Part shown: positions 14,119 through 19,856 of the stretch, one piece after another
Layout: every line of letters begins with the position of its first letter
How positions within the stretch are numbered: the stretch's first letter is position 1
Assembly: GCA_016213595.1 (NCBI GenBank)
Contig: JACRAA010000317.1
Span: 1-33,617, forward strand
Reading direction: 5' to 3'
Source: Actinomycetota bacterium
GTDB lineage: Bacteria; Actinomycetota; Actinomycetes; Propionibacteriales; Propionibacteriaceae
Length of the DNA stretch: 33,617 nt
Notes under the pieces: model-generated
Seen by the model: the letters and a program-made list of their open reading frames with translations, nothing else
Databases searched by the model: none
What the model was told of the DNA's origin: nothing
Made by a program: the position numbers and the translations under genes

Positions 14119-14663
14119 CAGCGGGCCTTCCACGTGGCAAAGATCGGCGCGCCGCCACTCTCGGTCGTCGCGTAGCGGATCGTGTCGATCGTCACCCCGG
14201 ACGGCACCTCGAACAGCAGCCAGCCCTTCACGCACTGGCCGTTGTCGACGGCCTGCTGGACCGGGTAGCTCGGCGTCGGGTCGTTCCCGTACGACAGGCT
14301 CGCCGGGGTGAAGGTTGACCCGTCCGCGGCTGCGGCCGTCCATCGCCTGTTGGAGAACGACACGGGGCCGCCGGTGTTGTTGCAGGCCTGGGCCAGGGCG
14401 CCGAGGAGGGGCTGGTCGTGGTAGCCCTTCGGCTGGGCCTTCACCTCGCTGACGGTGAGCTTCACGGACTGCTGCTCCAACGACTGGCCGAGCGCGAGCA
14501 GGTTGGCCGCAGGGCTCGGAGTCGGAGTCGGGGTCGGAGTTGGGGTTGGGGTAGCGGAGGGCGGCGCGCTGGCGCTCGAGGCGGGCGGGGCGACGATGCT
14601 CGGCGTGGATGAGCACCCGGCGAGGGCGAGCAGGATCAGCGCGAGGAGTGGAGGGCGGGTCAT
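14118..14663 (-). CDS. Prophage lipoprotein, DUF4352-like
   Basis: 181 residues from the ATG at 14663. MTRPPLLALILLALAGC is a lipoprotein signal peptide with lipobox LAGC and Cys17 as lipidation site. A Ser/Ala/Pro/Thr linker with a (TP)n run follows at ~35-55, then a C-terminal domain with QSVKLTVSEVKAQ, ACNNTGGPVSFSN, DGSTFTP and KGWLLFEVPSGV, which fits the DUF4352-like immunoglobulin-type fold. Surface lipoproteins in the lysogeny arm of actinobacterial and Gram-positive phages commonly act in superinfection exclusion or lysogenic conversion; that role is inferred. The first upstream in-frame ATG (14690) would place the signal unusually far inside. Confidence 0.82.
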   Translation of the reverse strand: MTRPPLLALILLALAGCSSTPSIVAPPASSASAPPSATPTPTPTPTPTPSPAANLLALGQSLEQQSVKLTVSEVKAQPKGYHDQPLLGALAQACNNTGGPVSFSNRRWTAAAADGSTFTPASLSYGNDPTPSYPVQQAVDNGQCVKGWLLFEVPSGVTIDTIRYATTESGGAPIFATWKAR

Positions 14664-14700
14664 GGGCTCAGTATGGAGCCTCCTCGCCAAATCGTTTCCG
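14664..14700 (-). promoter_or_regulatory. Candidate leaderless promoter of the lipoprotein gene
   Basis: Read leftward, CATACT (14675-14670) lies exactly six bases before the ATG at 14663, the same hexamer-N6-ATG geometry as both switch promoters at 17592 and 17699. That spacing would place transcription start at the A of the ATG. The -35 region is not clear. The GGAGG seen further upstream is too far (about 15 bases) to be an ideal ribosome-binding site. Confidence 0.45.
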
Positions 14701-14715
14701 ACTCAAGCTGAAACC

Positions 14716-14753
14716 GACGCCCCCCCGCCTAGCCCCTTGAGGCGGCGGGCGTC
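14716..14753 (-). terminator. Leftward terminator after the Abi gene
   Basis: On the minus strand GACGCCCGCCGCCTC pairs with GGCGGGGGGGCGTC with one bulge and one mismatch, followed by GGTTTC. It begins two bases beyond the Abi stop codon, separating the Abi gene from the lipoprotein gene, which then needs its own promoter. Confidence 0.7.
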
Positions 14754-14754
14754 C

Positions 14755-15765
14755 TCACGTCCGGGGCGGGAAGCTGAAGCCGACGCCCCGGGGAGCATCG
14801 GACCAGACCGGCAAGACGCTCCACCCAGTGGGGAAGCCCATCTCGTCCTCAGCCGAGAGATACGGCACGATCGGGAACTTCTTGACGTGAGTCGCCAGGG
14901 AGCGAGGCCAGTTGGACGAAGGGTCGAGGTTGCGAACCAGGTAGGCCATCACGGCCAGAGCGCTGTACACCTTGGGCTGGACAACCCGCTCTGACAGATG
15001 GCCCAGGTCGGGTCCCACTTCCTGCACGTAGAACCTACGGAGGCTCGTCCCGAGCTGGCGGTTCCAGAGGCGACCATGGTGAGCAGCGATGTTCCTGACG
15101 TGGTGGATCGTCATCAGGAACGCGTGCAGACCCGCGCCGCTCGAGACCCCGAGCGCGCGCGCGATGGCGTTCTGATCCTCCCTCTTCATCAGCGAGAGAA
15201 GCCGCAGGATCGACCCAAACGAGAGGAACTCAACCGCAATCCAGACGGGAATTTCTGACTCTCCGTAGGTGAGCAGATGATGCTTGACGTACTCCTCGCT
15301 GGCGGCCTCCGACTGCTGCTTCCGATAGCTCACCTCCCATGCCTCAAACACCGTTTGAGTGGACGAGCACTTGCGACCGCAAGCCGTCGCGTCGAGGCAG
15401 CCGGGGGACAGATGTCCGAAGGGATTGCGAGCCCCCAGCACATAGGCCAAGCGGGTTCGTACCCCGACCTCGATGGTCTCGGCTGCTTGGAACGCCAACG
15501 ATCGCAACCTCTGATCGAACACCCACATCTTCTCGACGCAGTCCCAGGTCACGCCCTGTCGGAGCTCCTCCCGGCGATAGTGCGCTGTTGTCTGCTGGTC
15601 TTCGGGGAGCATCTCGCGGAACGGGTAGACGTAAGCAGACCACCGGTAGTACCCGACCGACCGGAGGATCCGCAGCGCCTCTCCACGGTCAGAGACAGCG
15701 AGCCCACGACTCTCCAGCTTCGCCAGCTGATCCTCAAAGGTGAGGTAGGGCTTCGCGTACTTCAC
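14755..15765 (-). CDS. Abi_2/AbiF-type abortive infection protein with HEPN motif
   Basis: 336 residues from the GTG at 15765; the open frame continues upstream to 15885 but those residues overlap the structured non-coding region and look random. The N-terminus (KPYLTFEDQLAKLESRGLAV... ILRSVGYYRWSAYVYPF) is the signature of the Abi_2 family (AbiD/AbiF). The C-terminal half has HHVRNIAAHHGRLWNR with R224-N-x3-H229, the R-x4-6-H motif of HEPN ribonucleases. Family members abort infection by other phages, probably through RNA cleavage, and some are paired with a small RNA antitoxin. Its placement beyond integrase, in the leftward arm, suits expression from a prophage. Base composition is less GC-rich than neighbours, suggesting transfer. 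A GGAG lies ~12 bases upstream of the GTG. Confidence 0.88.
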   Translation of the reverse strand: MKYAKPYLTFEDQLAKLESRGLAVSDRGEALRILRSVGYYRWSAYVYPFREMLPEDQQTTAHYRREELRQGVTWDCVEKMWVFDQRLRSLAFQAAETIEVGVRTRLAYVLGARNPFGHLSPGCLDATACGRKCSSTQTVFEAWEVSYRKQQSEAASEEYVKHHLLTYGESEIPVWIAVEFLSFGSILRLLSLMKREDQNAIARALGVSSGAGLHAFLMTIHHVRNIAAHHGRLWNRQLGTSLRRFYVQEVGPDLGHLSERVVQPKVYSALAVMAYLVRNLDPSSNWPRSLATHVKKFPIVPYLSAEDEMGFPTGWSVLPVWSDAPRGVGFSFPPRT

Positions 15766-15784
15766 GGGGTGCGTCTCCGGTCCT

Positions 15785-15951
15785 GGAGCAAGAAAACCGG
15801 CCCTTGCCACCGAAGTGGTAGTGGGGCCGGCGTTATGAGTACAACCTAGCTCACGATCTTGAGGGCTAGTGAATCGGGCCACCAATCTTGGCTAGATCTC
15901 AGACCTGAGTGCAGGCAGGTCTTGGGTGCCAAGACACACATGTCTTGCTCC
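15785..15951 (-). ncRNA. Candidate structured RNA upstream of the Abi gene
   Basis: On the minus strand GGAGCAAGA (15951-15943) can pair with TCTTGCTCC (15793-15785), closing a 167-base domain. Inside are AAGACA/TGTCTT (15931-15946), AGACCTG/CAGGTCT (15901-15922), a CTAG-CCTCA/TGAG-CTAG hairpin (15846-15869), and a strong hairpin at 15797-15830 with CCGGCCC/GGGCCGG, CCAC/GTGG and a cUUCGg tetraloop, followed by TTTTCT as in a terminator. GTCTTGG/CCAAGAC (15919-15935) could form an alternative stem. The domain ends 19 bases before the Abi GTG. A structured RNA class has been reported beside abiF-type genes; identity with it is inference. Integrase arm sites are an alternative, since (A/G)TCTTG recurs five times. 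Confidence 0.5.
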
Positions 15952-16368
15952 CCTTCCTTCCGATGATGCATGCTCGGACCGGAGGGAACGGAGGGTACTA
16001 GCCCTACCCTCCGCTCCCGCGGGGGATGCTGGCCCGGTGGCCAGCCGGCAGCCCGTCGACATGTGCGCGAAACTCCACCCCCAGTGAAGGCACCTGGGGA
16101 GCCAGGGGTCTAGCCTCCGACTGGAGAGCTCATCCGAGACCCCAAGCGCGGACTGAGCCCCCGAGCGCCCCTCTCGCCCCCCCTAGCCCGCGAGTGGGCG
16201 TTCGGCTTTGCTCCGGGTCCTCATGACCTGCTGCGGTCGTAGAACCACCCCACTCGCTCTCGCTCCCGGAGCCCTGGCTAGGATTCCGCTCGGCGGGGCC
16301 GCAGGCTGGCCTCACGGGGGTGTTTGCCCATCCGCGGCCCTGCTGCCCCCCTCGGGCTCAGTATCACC
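15952..16368. other. Gene-free region between integrase and Abi RNA, with two strong hairpins
   Basis: I see no credible gene in these 417 bases. A hairpin at 15985-16017 (GGAGCGGAGGGTA/TACCCTCCGTTCC on the minus strand, one wobble, 7-base loop) could terminate integrase transcription. A second element at 16105-16143 has an outer stem GGGGTCT/AGACCCC with inner CTCC/GGAG. The region could also contain attP, which is usually next to int, but no sequence recognisable as a tRNA end was found. Confidence 0.5.
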
Positions 16369-17232
16369 TCACGCGACCCAGCGCAGCGCCTCGCGCATCG
16401 ACGCCGAGCTCGTGTCGAGGTAGACCTGCGTCGTCGACAGCGCCGAGTGGCCAAGGAAGAGCTGCACGGCACGCAGGTCGTGCTCTCCCTCGTATGTCCT
16501 CGTCGCGAAGCGCCGGCGGAGGCTGTGCGGGCCCCAGCCGTCCGGCATGGCGGCCCGGATGAGGGCCCACACGCGCGAGGCCGATAGGTGCCCGTTGCGG
16601 CCCGGGAACAGCCATCCGTGGGGAGCAGCTGCGATCCGTGCCGCGATGTCGGCGTGGAGCGGGATAGTGCGCTCGCGCGAGCCCTTCCCGTGGACGACGA
16701 GCATCCAGCCGTCGGGGTCGCGGCGCAGGTCACGCGTGTGGACGGCGGCGATCTCGCATCGGCGCAGGCCCTCACGCGCGGCGAGGTCGACCATCAGCCG
16801 CACGCGCTCATCACCCTGGACGGCGGCGATCGCGGCCTCAGGGGCAGCCGGGAGGTTGTGGCGGTAGTACTTGATCGGAGGCAGGTCTTCGGCGGGGGAG
16901 CGCCGGATGACGTGTGCCTCGACGAGGAAGCGGTAGAAGTCGCGGAACGTGGCCCTCACGCTGTAGCGCGTCGCTGCGCTCCAGTCGTGGCTGTTGAGCC
17001 ACCGCGTCAGGTCTTCGGTCGTCGCTGCCCGGATCTTCCCTGGGTGCTGCTCGCCGAAGCACCGGAGCTGCCAGGTACGGAGGTACACGGTGGACTGGGG
17101 GCGGCCTATACGACGGAGGTGGGTCCCGTAGGCGTCGATGTCGGAGTTCATGACTCCTGACTTCAACGCTCGGGGGGTCAATTCGTCAAGGCTCACTAGC
17201 AAATCGGCCCGGCGTTTGAGCAGAAGGGTCAT
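16369..17232 (-). CDS. int: Tyrosine integrase
   Basis: 287 residues. The ATG at 17232 overlaps the repressor TGA (ATGA), which decides the start. Residues ~28-120 are the core-binding SAM-like domain (MNSDIDAYGTHLRRIGRPQSTVYLRTW). The catalytic domain carries all the expected residues: R157 (GLRRCE), K183 (HGKGSRERTIPL), H236-x2-R239 (HSLRR), H262 (LGHSALSTTQ) and nucleophile Y271. It catalyses phage integration and, with an excisionase, excision. The protein is compact and lacks an obvious large arm-binding domain. Its C-terminus, EALRWVA, ends in small hydrophobic residues that might be a weak degradation signal. Being in one transcript with the repressor ties recombination to immunity. 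Confidence 0.95.
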   Translation of the reverse strand: MTLLLKRRADLLVSLDELTPRALKSGVMNSDIDAYGTHLRRIGRPQSTVYLRTWQLRCFGEQHPGKIRAATTEDLTRWLNSHDWSAATRYSVRATFRDFYRFLVEAHVIRRSPAEDLPPIKYYRHNLPAAPEAAIAAVQGDERVRLMVDLAAREGLRRCEIAAVHTRDLRRDPDGWMLVVHGKGSRERTIPLHADIAARIAAAPHGWLFPGRNGHLSASRVWALIRAAMPDGWGPHSLRRRFATRTYEGEHDLRAVQLFLGHSALSTTQVYLDTSSASMREALRWVA

Positions 17233-17585
17233 GCGACAAGCGCCAGGGGGCGCGGGCCGACTCTTGTGGACCAAACACCTGTTCGAGCGTGTCGGCTTGC
17301 CGGAGGGGTGTTGGTCTCGGCCTCTGGTCCCCCGTCATCAGGGCTGACAGGAGCCCTGCCCGCTTCCAACCATTCAAGCGGGACTCCCGTCCGGATCGAC
17401 CAGAGCCGAAGCGTCTGGCGGGACGGCACGATGCGGCCGTTGATCCAGTTCGACACGGTCGTACGGGCAACGCCGAGGTACTCGGCCATCTCTTGGACCC
17501 CAAGCCCTGAGATACGGAGGGCGCGGCGCATGCGGTCGGCGAGGTCAAACTCCAGCCTCGCGCTCATCTCACGTTCTGCACTCAT
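17229..17585 (-). CDS. Immunity repressor, XRE-type HTH with ssrA-like C-terminus
   Basis: 118 residues from the ATG at 17585 (a second in-frame ATG lies seven codons in). Residues ~28-52 form a lambda-type HTH (GVQEMAEYLGVARTTVSNWINGR) followed by TLRLWSIRTGVPLEWLEAG, typical of phage Cro/C1 repressors. After residue ~75 the sequence is low in order and ends RPLALVA. The final ALVA matches the variant ssrA tag ending (AANDENYALVA), a ClpXP/ClpAP signal. Its promoter is immediately upstream with no 5' leader, and its stop overlaps int. It should silence the rightward promoter at 17675-17710. Size and organisation resemble repressors of integration-dependent immunity phages. Confidence 0.88.
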   Translation of the reverse strand: MSAEREMSARLEFDLADRMRRALRISGLGVQEMAEYLGVARTTVSNWINGRIVPSRQTLRLWSIRTGVPLEWLEAGRAPVSPDDGGPEAETNTPPASRHARTGVWSTRVGPRPLALVA

Positions 17586-17591
17586 GCAACA

Positions 17592-17620
17592 AGCATTGCA
17601 CGTCCCAGCACGAGCAGCAA
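17592..17620 (-). promoter_or_regulatory. Leftward repressor promoter, leaderless
   Basis: On the minus strand TTGCTG (17620-17615), a 17-base spacer and AATGCT (17597-17592) are followed after six bases by the repressor ATG at 17585. No ribosome-binding site can fit, so a leaderless mRNA is expected, as is common in actinobacteria. Confidence 0.65.
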
Positions 17621-17674
17621 GGGAACAACCATGCGAAGTGCAAAAGTCCTTGCGCGTCGTCGGTGTGGCGCTCG

Positions 17675-17710
17675 TTGTCGTTGCGTTGGACTTTGTGCAA
17701 TGCTACCCGC
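17675..17710 (+). promoter_or_regulatory. Rightward early promoter, leaderless
   Basis: TTGTCG (17675-17680), an 18-base spacer and AATGCT (17699-17704) are followed by six bases and the ATG at 17711. The ten bases GTGCAATGCT (17695-17704) are repeated in inverted orientation at the repressor promoter with the same distance to the ATG. Confidence 0.65.
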
Positions 17711-17959
17711 ATGACGCACCCTGAAACCCTCGACTTGGTCGGGACGTCGGACGCCTCCCGGATCCTGGGAGTCCACCCCGCAACCGTTACTCGCATGGTC
17801 GAATCCGACCAGCTCACGCCCGCCGGCCGCCTTGGTGGCGACACGGGCGCCTTCGTCTTCAACCGCTCCGACGTCGTCGCTCTCGCTGAGAAGCGCAAGG
17901 CCGAGACCGAGGAGCCACCCACGTCGCCGACGTCCGGCGCGTCCCGAAGCGTGTTCTGA
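17711..17959 (+). CDS. Excisionase/Cro-like HTH protein
   Basis: 82 residues, first gene of the rightward early operon, with a leaderless start. Residues ~7-60 (DLVGTSDASRILGVHPATVTRMVESDQLTPAGRLGGDTGAFVFNRSDVVALAEKR) form a MerR/HTH_17-type winged helix, the fold of excisionases and small Cro-like regulators. A Lys/Glu/Pro/Ser tail follows. Placement opposite the repressor favours a dual Cro or Xis function. Its TGA overlaps the ATG of the next gene. Confidence 0.82.
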   Translation: MTHPETLDLVGTSDASRILGVHPATVTRMVESDQLTPAGRLGGDTGAFVFNRSDVVALAEKRKAETEEPPTSPTSGASRSVF

Positions 17960-18264
17960 TGGCCGCCCGGAGCGAGGTCGCTCGCCGTCGCTGGGTCCTC
18001 CAAGGACTCGTCGAAGCCGAGCACGAGCAGCGCATGGTCCGGTGCCGTACTGGCCTCGACGTGTGCGCCGGCGGGAAGGCTCTCGCGGACTACGTCACCC
18101 AGGAACTCTCTAGCGGGTACCACACGGCCGTCGAGATCGCGACCCGTGCTGGCTTCCGCGACCCGTACGCATGTGCCACCAGGCTCTCCCGGTCTGGACA
18201 TGCCCCGCTGGGCCGGTCCCTCCTGGAGCGCGACTACATCAACAAGCTGCAGGCGAACCGATGA
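17959..18264 (+). CDS. Early protein, unknown
   Basis: 101 residues; TGATG overlap with the HTH gene and ATGA overlap with the next. It is rich in Arg and Ala, with helices VARRRWVLQGLVEAEHEQRM and an HTH-like stretch VEIATRAGFRDPYACATRLSRSG near residues 58-80. Not recognised as a family; DNA binding is possible from the basic helical character. It is expressed as part of the early operon. Confidence 0.7.
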   Translation: MAARSEVARRRWVLQGLVEAEHEQRMVRCRTGLDVCAGGKALADYVTQELSSGYHTAVEIATRAGFRDPYACATRLSRSGHAPLGRSLLERDYINKLQANR

Positions 18265-18629
18265 ACCGCCCGACCGGACCCGAAGTGGTCGAGGCGATCA
18301 GCGCTGCCGCTGAGATCGACATCACGGAGCTCCTCGCAGCGTTGGAGCCCGTACGGGACGCTCTCGCGACCGCGCGGGAGGACGTGACCGAGGCCCTCAC
18401 GCTCGCCGGCAGCGCTGACTCGTACAACCGTGAGGTGCGCTACGCGGAGCTGCGGAAGGCGCGGGCCCGTCGGGACGCGTTCAAGCGTGTGATCTTTGCC
18501 GTCGAGCACCTCGCCTCCCGTCTCCACGAGGGCGACGGGCCGCCCGCGCCGAAGCCGGACTACATCGCGCAGGCGGTCGCAGCCATCGACGCCGCGACCG
18601 TGCGCCGTGCGAGGGGAGGCCTGAGATGA
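18261..18629 (+). CDS. Helical early protein, unknown
   Basis: 122 residues, ATG overlapping the upstream TGA. Nearly all helix: VVEAISAAAEIDITELLAALEPVRDALATAREDVTEALTL and a basic YAELRKARARRDAFKRVIFAVEHLASRL, probably a coiled-coil dimer. C-terminal part is Pro/Ala/Arg-rich. No motif allows a function. The stop overlaps the ATG of the membrane protein at 18626. Confidence 0.7.
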   Translation: MNRPTGPEVVEAISAAAEIDITELLAALEPVRDALATAREDVTEALTLAGSADSYNREVRYAELRKARARRDAFKRVIFAVEHLASRLHEGDGPPAPKPDYIAQAVAAIDAATVRRARGGLR

Positions 18630-18808
18630 GCACCGCCGCCTCCGGGAGCCGCACGTCCCGCCCCCACACCGCCCAGCGTGACGACACGCCGCACCTGACC
18701 TTCTGGGGCGTCGTCGGCATGTGCCTTCTGATCCTCGTCGTCATGGTCGGGGCCGTCTTCGTCGCCAACGCCGGCGCGGCCGCCCTCGACCAGTTGGGGC
18801 GGCCCTGA
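18626..18808 (+). CDS. Single-span small membrane protein
   Basis: 60 residues. Residues 1-24 are polar and basic, residues ~27-49 (WGVVGMCLLILVVMVGAVFVANA) one transmembrane helix, with a short C-terminal tail. Positive N-terminus suggests the N-terminus is cytoplasmic. Coupled to both neighbours by overlapping stop/start codons. It is the first of several tiny membrane proteins in this operon. Confidence 0.75.
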   Translation: MSTAASGSRTSRPHTAQRDDTPHLTFWGVVGMCLLILVVMVGAVFVANAGAAALDQLGRP

Positions 18809-19287
18809 TGAGTCCCACGTACGCCGCGAAGACCGCTGTCAACTGGCGGGCGTCCCGCGACGAGATCGAGCGCACCCTCAGCAGGTACGGCGCGAGTCAG
18901 TTCATGACCGGATGGAGTGACGGCGGCGCGATGGTCGCATTCTCTGCTCGTGGCCGCCAGTTCCGTTTCGTCCTGCCGCTTCCCGACCGTCGTGAGCGCC
19001 AGTTCACGCACACGCCCGAGCGAGACCTCGAACGAACCCCGCTCCAGGCCGAGCAGGCCTACGAGCAAGGCATTCGGCAGAGGTGGCGCGCGCTCGCACT
19101 GATCATCAAGGCGAAGCTCGAAGCGGTCGAGGCGGGAGTCTCGGACTTCGAGTCTGAGTTCCTCGCTCACACCATCTTGCCCAGCGGCCGGACAGTCGCC
19201 GAGGAGACGCTCCCGAGCATCACGCGGATGTACCAGGGCGGCGAGGTCCGCCCCCTGCTCGAAGTCACGACGGGCGGCCAGTCATGA
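18808..19287 (+). CDS. Conserved phage protein of unknown function
   Basis: 159 residues from the ATG at 18808 that overlaps the preceding TGA. The sequence begins with TAVNWRASRDEIERTLSRYGASQFMTGWSDGGAMVAFSARGRQFRFVLPLP, an alpha/beta pattern I associate with a hypothetical protein common in phages and prophages, and then has a long helix (RWRALALIIKAKLEAVEAGVSDFESEFLAHTILP). The later part is found with recombination genes in other phages. No catalytic residues can be pointed out. Confidence 0.78.
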   Translation: MSPTYAAKTAVNWRASRDEIERTLSRYGASQFMTGWSDGGAMVAFSARGRQFRFVLPLPDRRERQFTHTPERDLERTPLQAEQAYEQGIRQRWRALALIIKAKLEAVEAGVSDFESEFLAHTILPSGRTVAEETLPSITRMYQGGEVRPLLEVTTGGQS

Positions 19288-19415
19288 TCGCCCCCCTGAA
19301 CGCCTCGCCTGGGCTGCCCCAAGGGCCCAGTGAGCGAGGCCCCGTGGTCCGGGCGGGCGACGACGATGTGAACCCCGCCCGGACTGCCACCACCGCCGAG
19401 GTGGTCGCGCCATGA
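19284..19415 (+). CDS. 43-residue early peptide, unknown
   Basis: ATGA overlap with the upstream gene and with the next one at 19412 are the main evidence. The peptide is Pro/Ala/Gly/Val-rich and shows no hydrophobic span or cysteine. It could be a spacer that only maintains translational coupling, but the frame is fully open and starts precisely on the previous stop. Confidence 0.5.
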   Translation: MIAPLNASPGLPQGPSERGPVVRAGDDDVNPARTATTAEVVAP

Positions 19416-19507
19416 TCCTCGACTTCCTGCGCCATGTGCCCCCGTACATCGGCCTGCCCGTGCTCGGCGCCCTGACTGGCCTCGCGATCTGGTGGTTTAC
19501 GCGATGA
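19412..19507 (+). CDS. 31-residue single-span membrane peptide (first of three)
   Basis: MILDFLRHVPPYIGLPVLGALTGLAIWWFTR-like peptide: a hydrophobic span from about residue 11 to 29 flanked by Arg at both ends. The ATG overlaps the upstream TGA, and its own TGA (19505-19507) overlaps the next ATG at 19504. Too short for ordinary gene finders. Function is unknown; micro-membrane proteins of early operons may modulate host membrane complexes or exclude other phages. Confidence 0.65.
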   Translation: MILDFLRHVPPYIGLPVLGALTGLAIWWFTR

Positions 19508-19599
19508 CTGGCGGCATGTGGTGCTTCCTGATCGCGGCCCTCTCCGGCCTGACCTTGATCGGCTGCCTGCTGCGGTGGCGTCGTCAGGACGAGTCATGA
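19504..19599 (+). CDS. 31-residue single-span membrane peptide (second of three)
   Basis: Residues ~5-23 (MWCFLIAALSGLTLIGCLL) form one membrane helix, with a basic RWRRQDES C-terminus suggesting that end stays in the cytoplasm. Start and stop each overlap the neighbouring coding sequence by four bases. Exactly the same length (96 bases) as the genes on both sides, though the sequences are not obviously homologous. Confidence 0.65.
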   Translation: MTGGMWCFLIAALSGLTLIGCLLRWRRQDES

Positions 19600-19691
19600 C
19601 CGTCCGGCGTCTGCTGCTCATCCTCGCCGCGCTCGCGGTCCTCACCCTCGCCATCTGCCGATGGCTCACACACACGATCCAGGAGCTCTAG
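19596..19691 (+). CDS. 31-residue single-span membrane peptide (third of three)
   Basis: MTVRRLLLILAALAVLTLAICRWL opens with a basic pair and a 17-residue hydrophobic core, like an uncleaved signal anchor, then HTIQEL. Coupled to the previous gene by ATGA. It ends with TAG at 19691, three bases before the next gene. Completes a run of three 31-residue membrane peptides. Confidence 0.65.
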   Translation: MTVRRLLLILAALAVLTLAICRWLTHTIQEL

Positions 19692-19694
19692 CTG

Positions 19695-19856
19695 ATGAGG
19701 CAGGCCGCCGAGCCCCGCTGCCCGGGCTGTGGCGGCGTCGTGAAGGACCGCGACTGGTGGGACCACACCGAGTGCATGGACGAGGCCCACAAGGTCCGCA
19801 AGTACGACGAGACCGACCAGGACGACTACCCCGAGACGAGAGAGAGAACATCGTGA
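19695..19856 (+). CDS. 53-residue zinc-ribbon-like peptide
   Basis: The peptide has CPGCGG at residues 9-14 and HTEC at 24-27, a C-x2-C...H-x2-C metal site, followed by an acidic tail (KYDETDQDDYPETRE). The stop overlaps the GTG of the recombination nuclease gene at 19853 (GTGA), so it is translationally coupled to it. It may be an accessory of the recombination module. The AGGAGCTCTAGCTG upstream gives a reasonable ribosome-binding site. Confidence 0.68.
   Translation: MRQAAEPRCPGCGGVVKDRDWWDHTECMDEAHKVRKYDETDQDDYPETRERTS

Larger units (their letters stand above)
17585..17711. promoter_or_regulatory. Three operator-like 16-bp dyads in the genetic switch
   Basis: TGCAACAAGCATTGCA (17585-17600), TGCAAAAGTCCTTGCG (17639-17654) and TGCAATGCTACCCGCA (17696-17711) share the design TGCAA-N6-TTGCA, with the second arm weaker in the last two. 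They start 54 and 57 bases apart. The outer two cover the -10 elements and start codons of the divergent promoters, the middle one lies between them, a usual arrangement for repressor/Cro competition. Operator function is inferred. Confidence 0.6.

Noticed and set aside
15277-15849. Forward-strand ORFs opposite the Abi gene
   Set aside because: They are antisense shadows of a clear Abi_2-family protein and show no family pattern.
16026-16315. Short ORFs on both strands between integrase and Abi RNA
   Set aside because: They are low-complexity Arg/Pro/Gly/Ser sequences without ribosome-binding sites and overlap hairpin structures.
17255-17295. Fragments like a tRNA-His anticodon loop (TTGTGGA) and T-loop (TTCGAGC) near the 3' end of the repressor gene, as an attP core
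   Set aside because: The spacing between the two motifs is 18 bases instead of the ~22 expected, and the flanks do not pair into anticodon or T stems. Probably chance.
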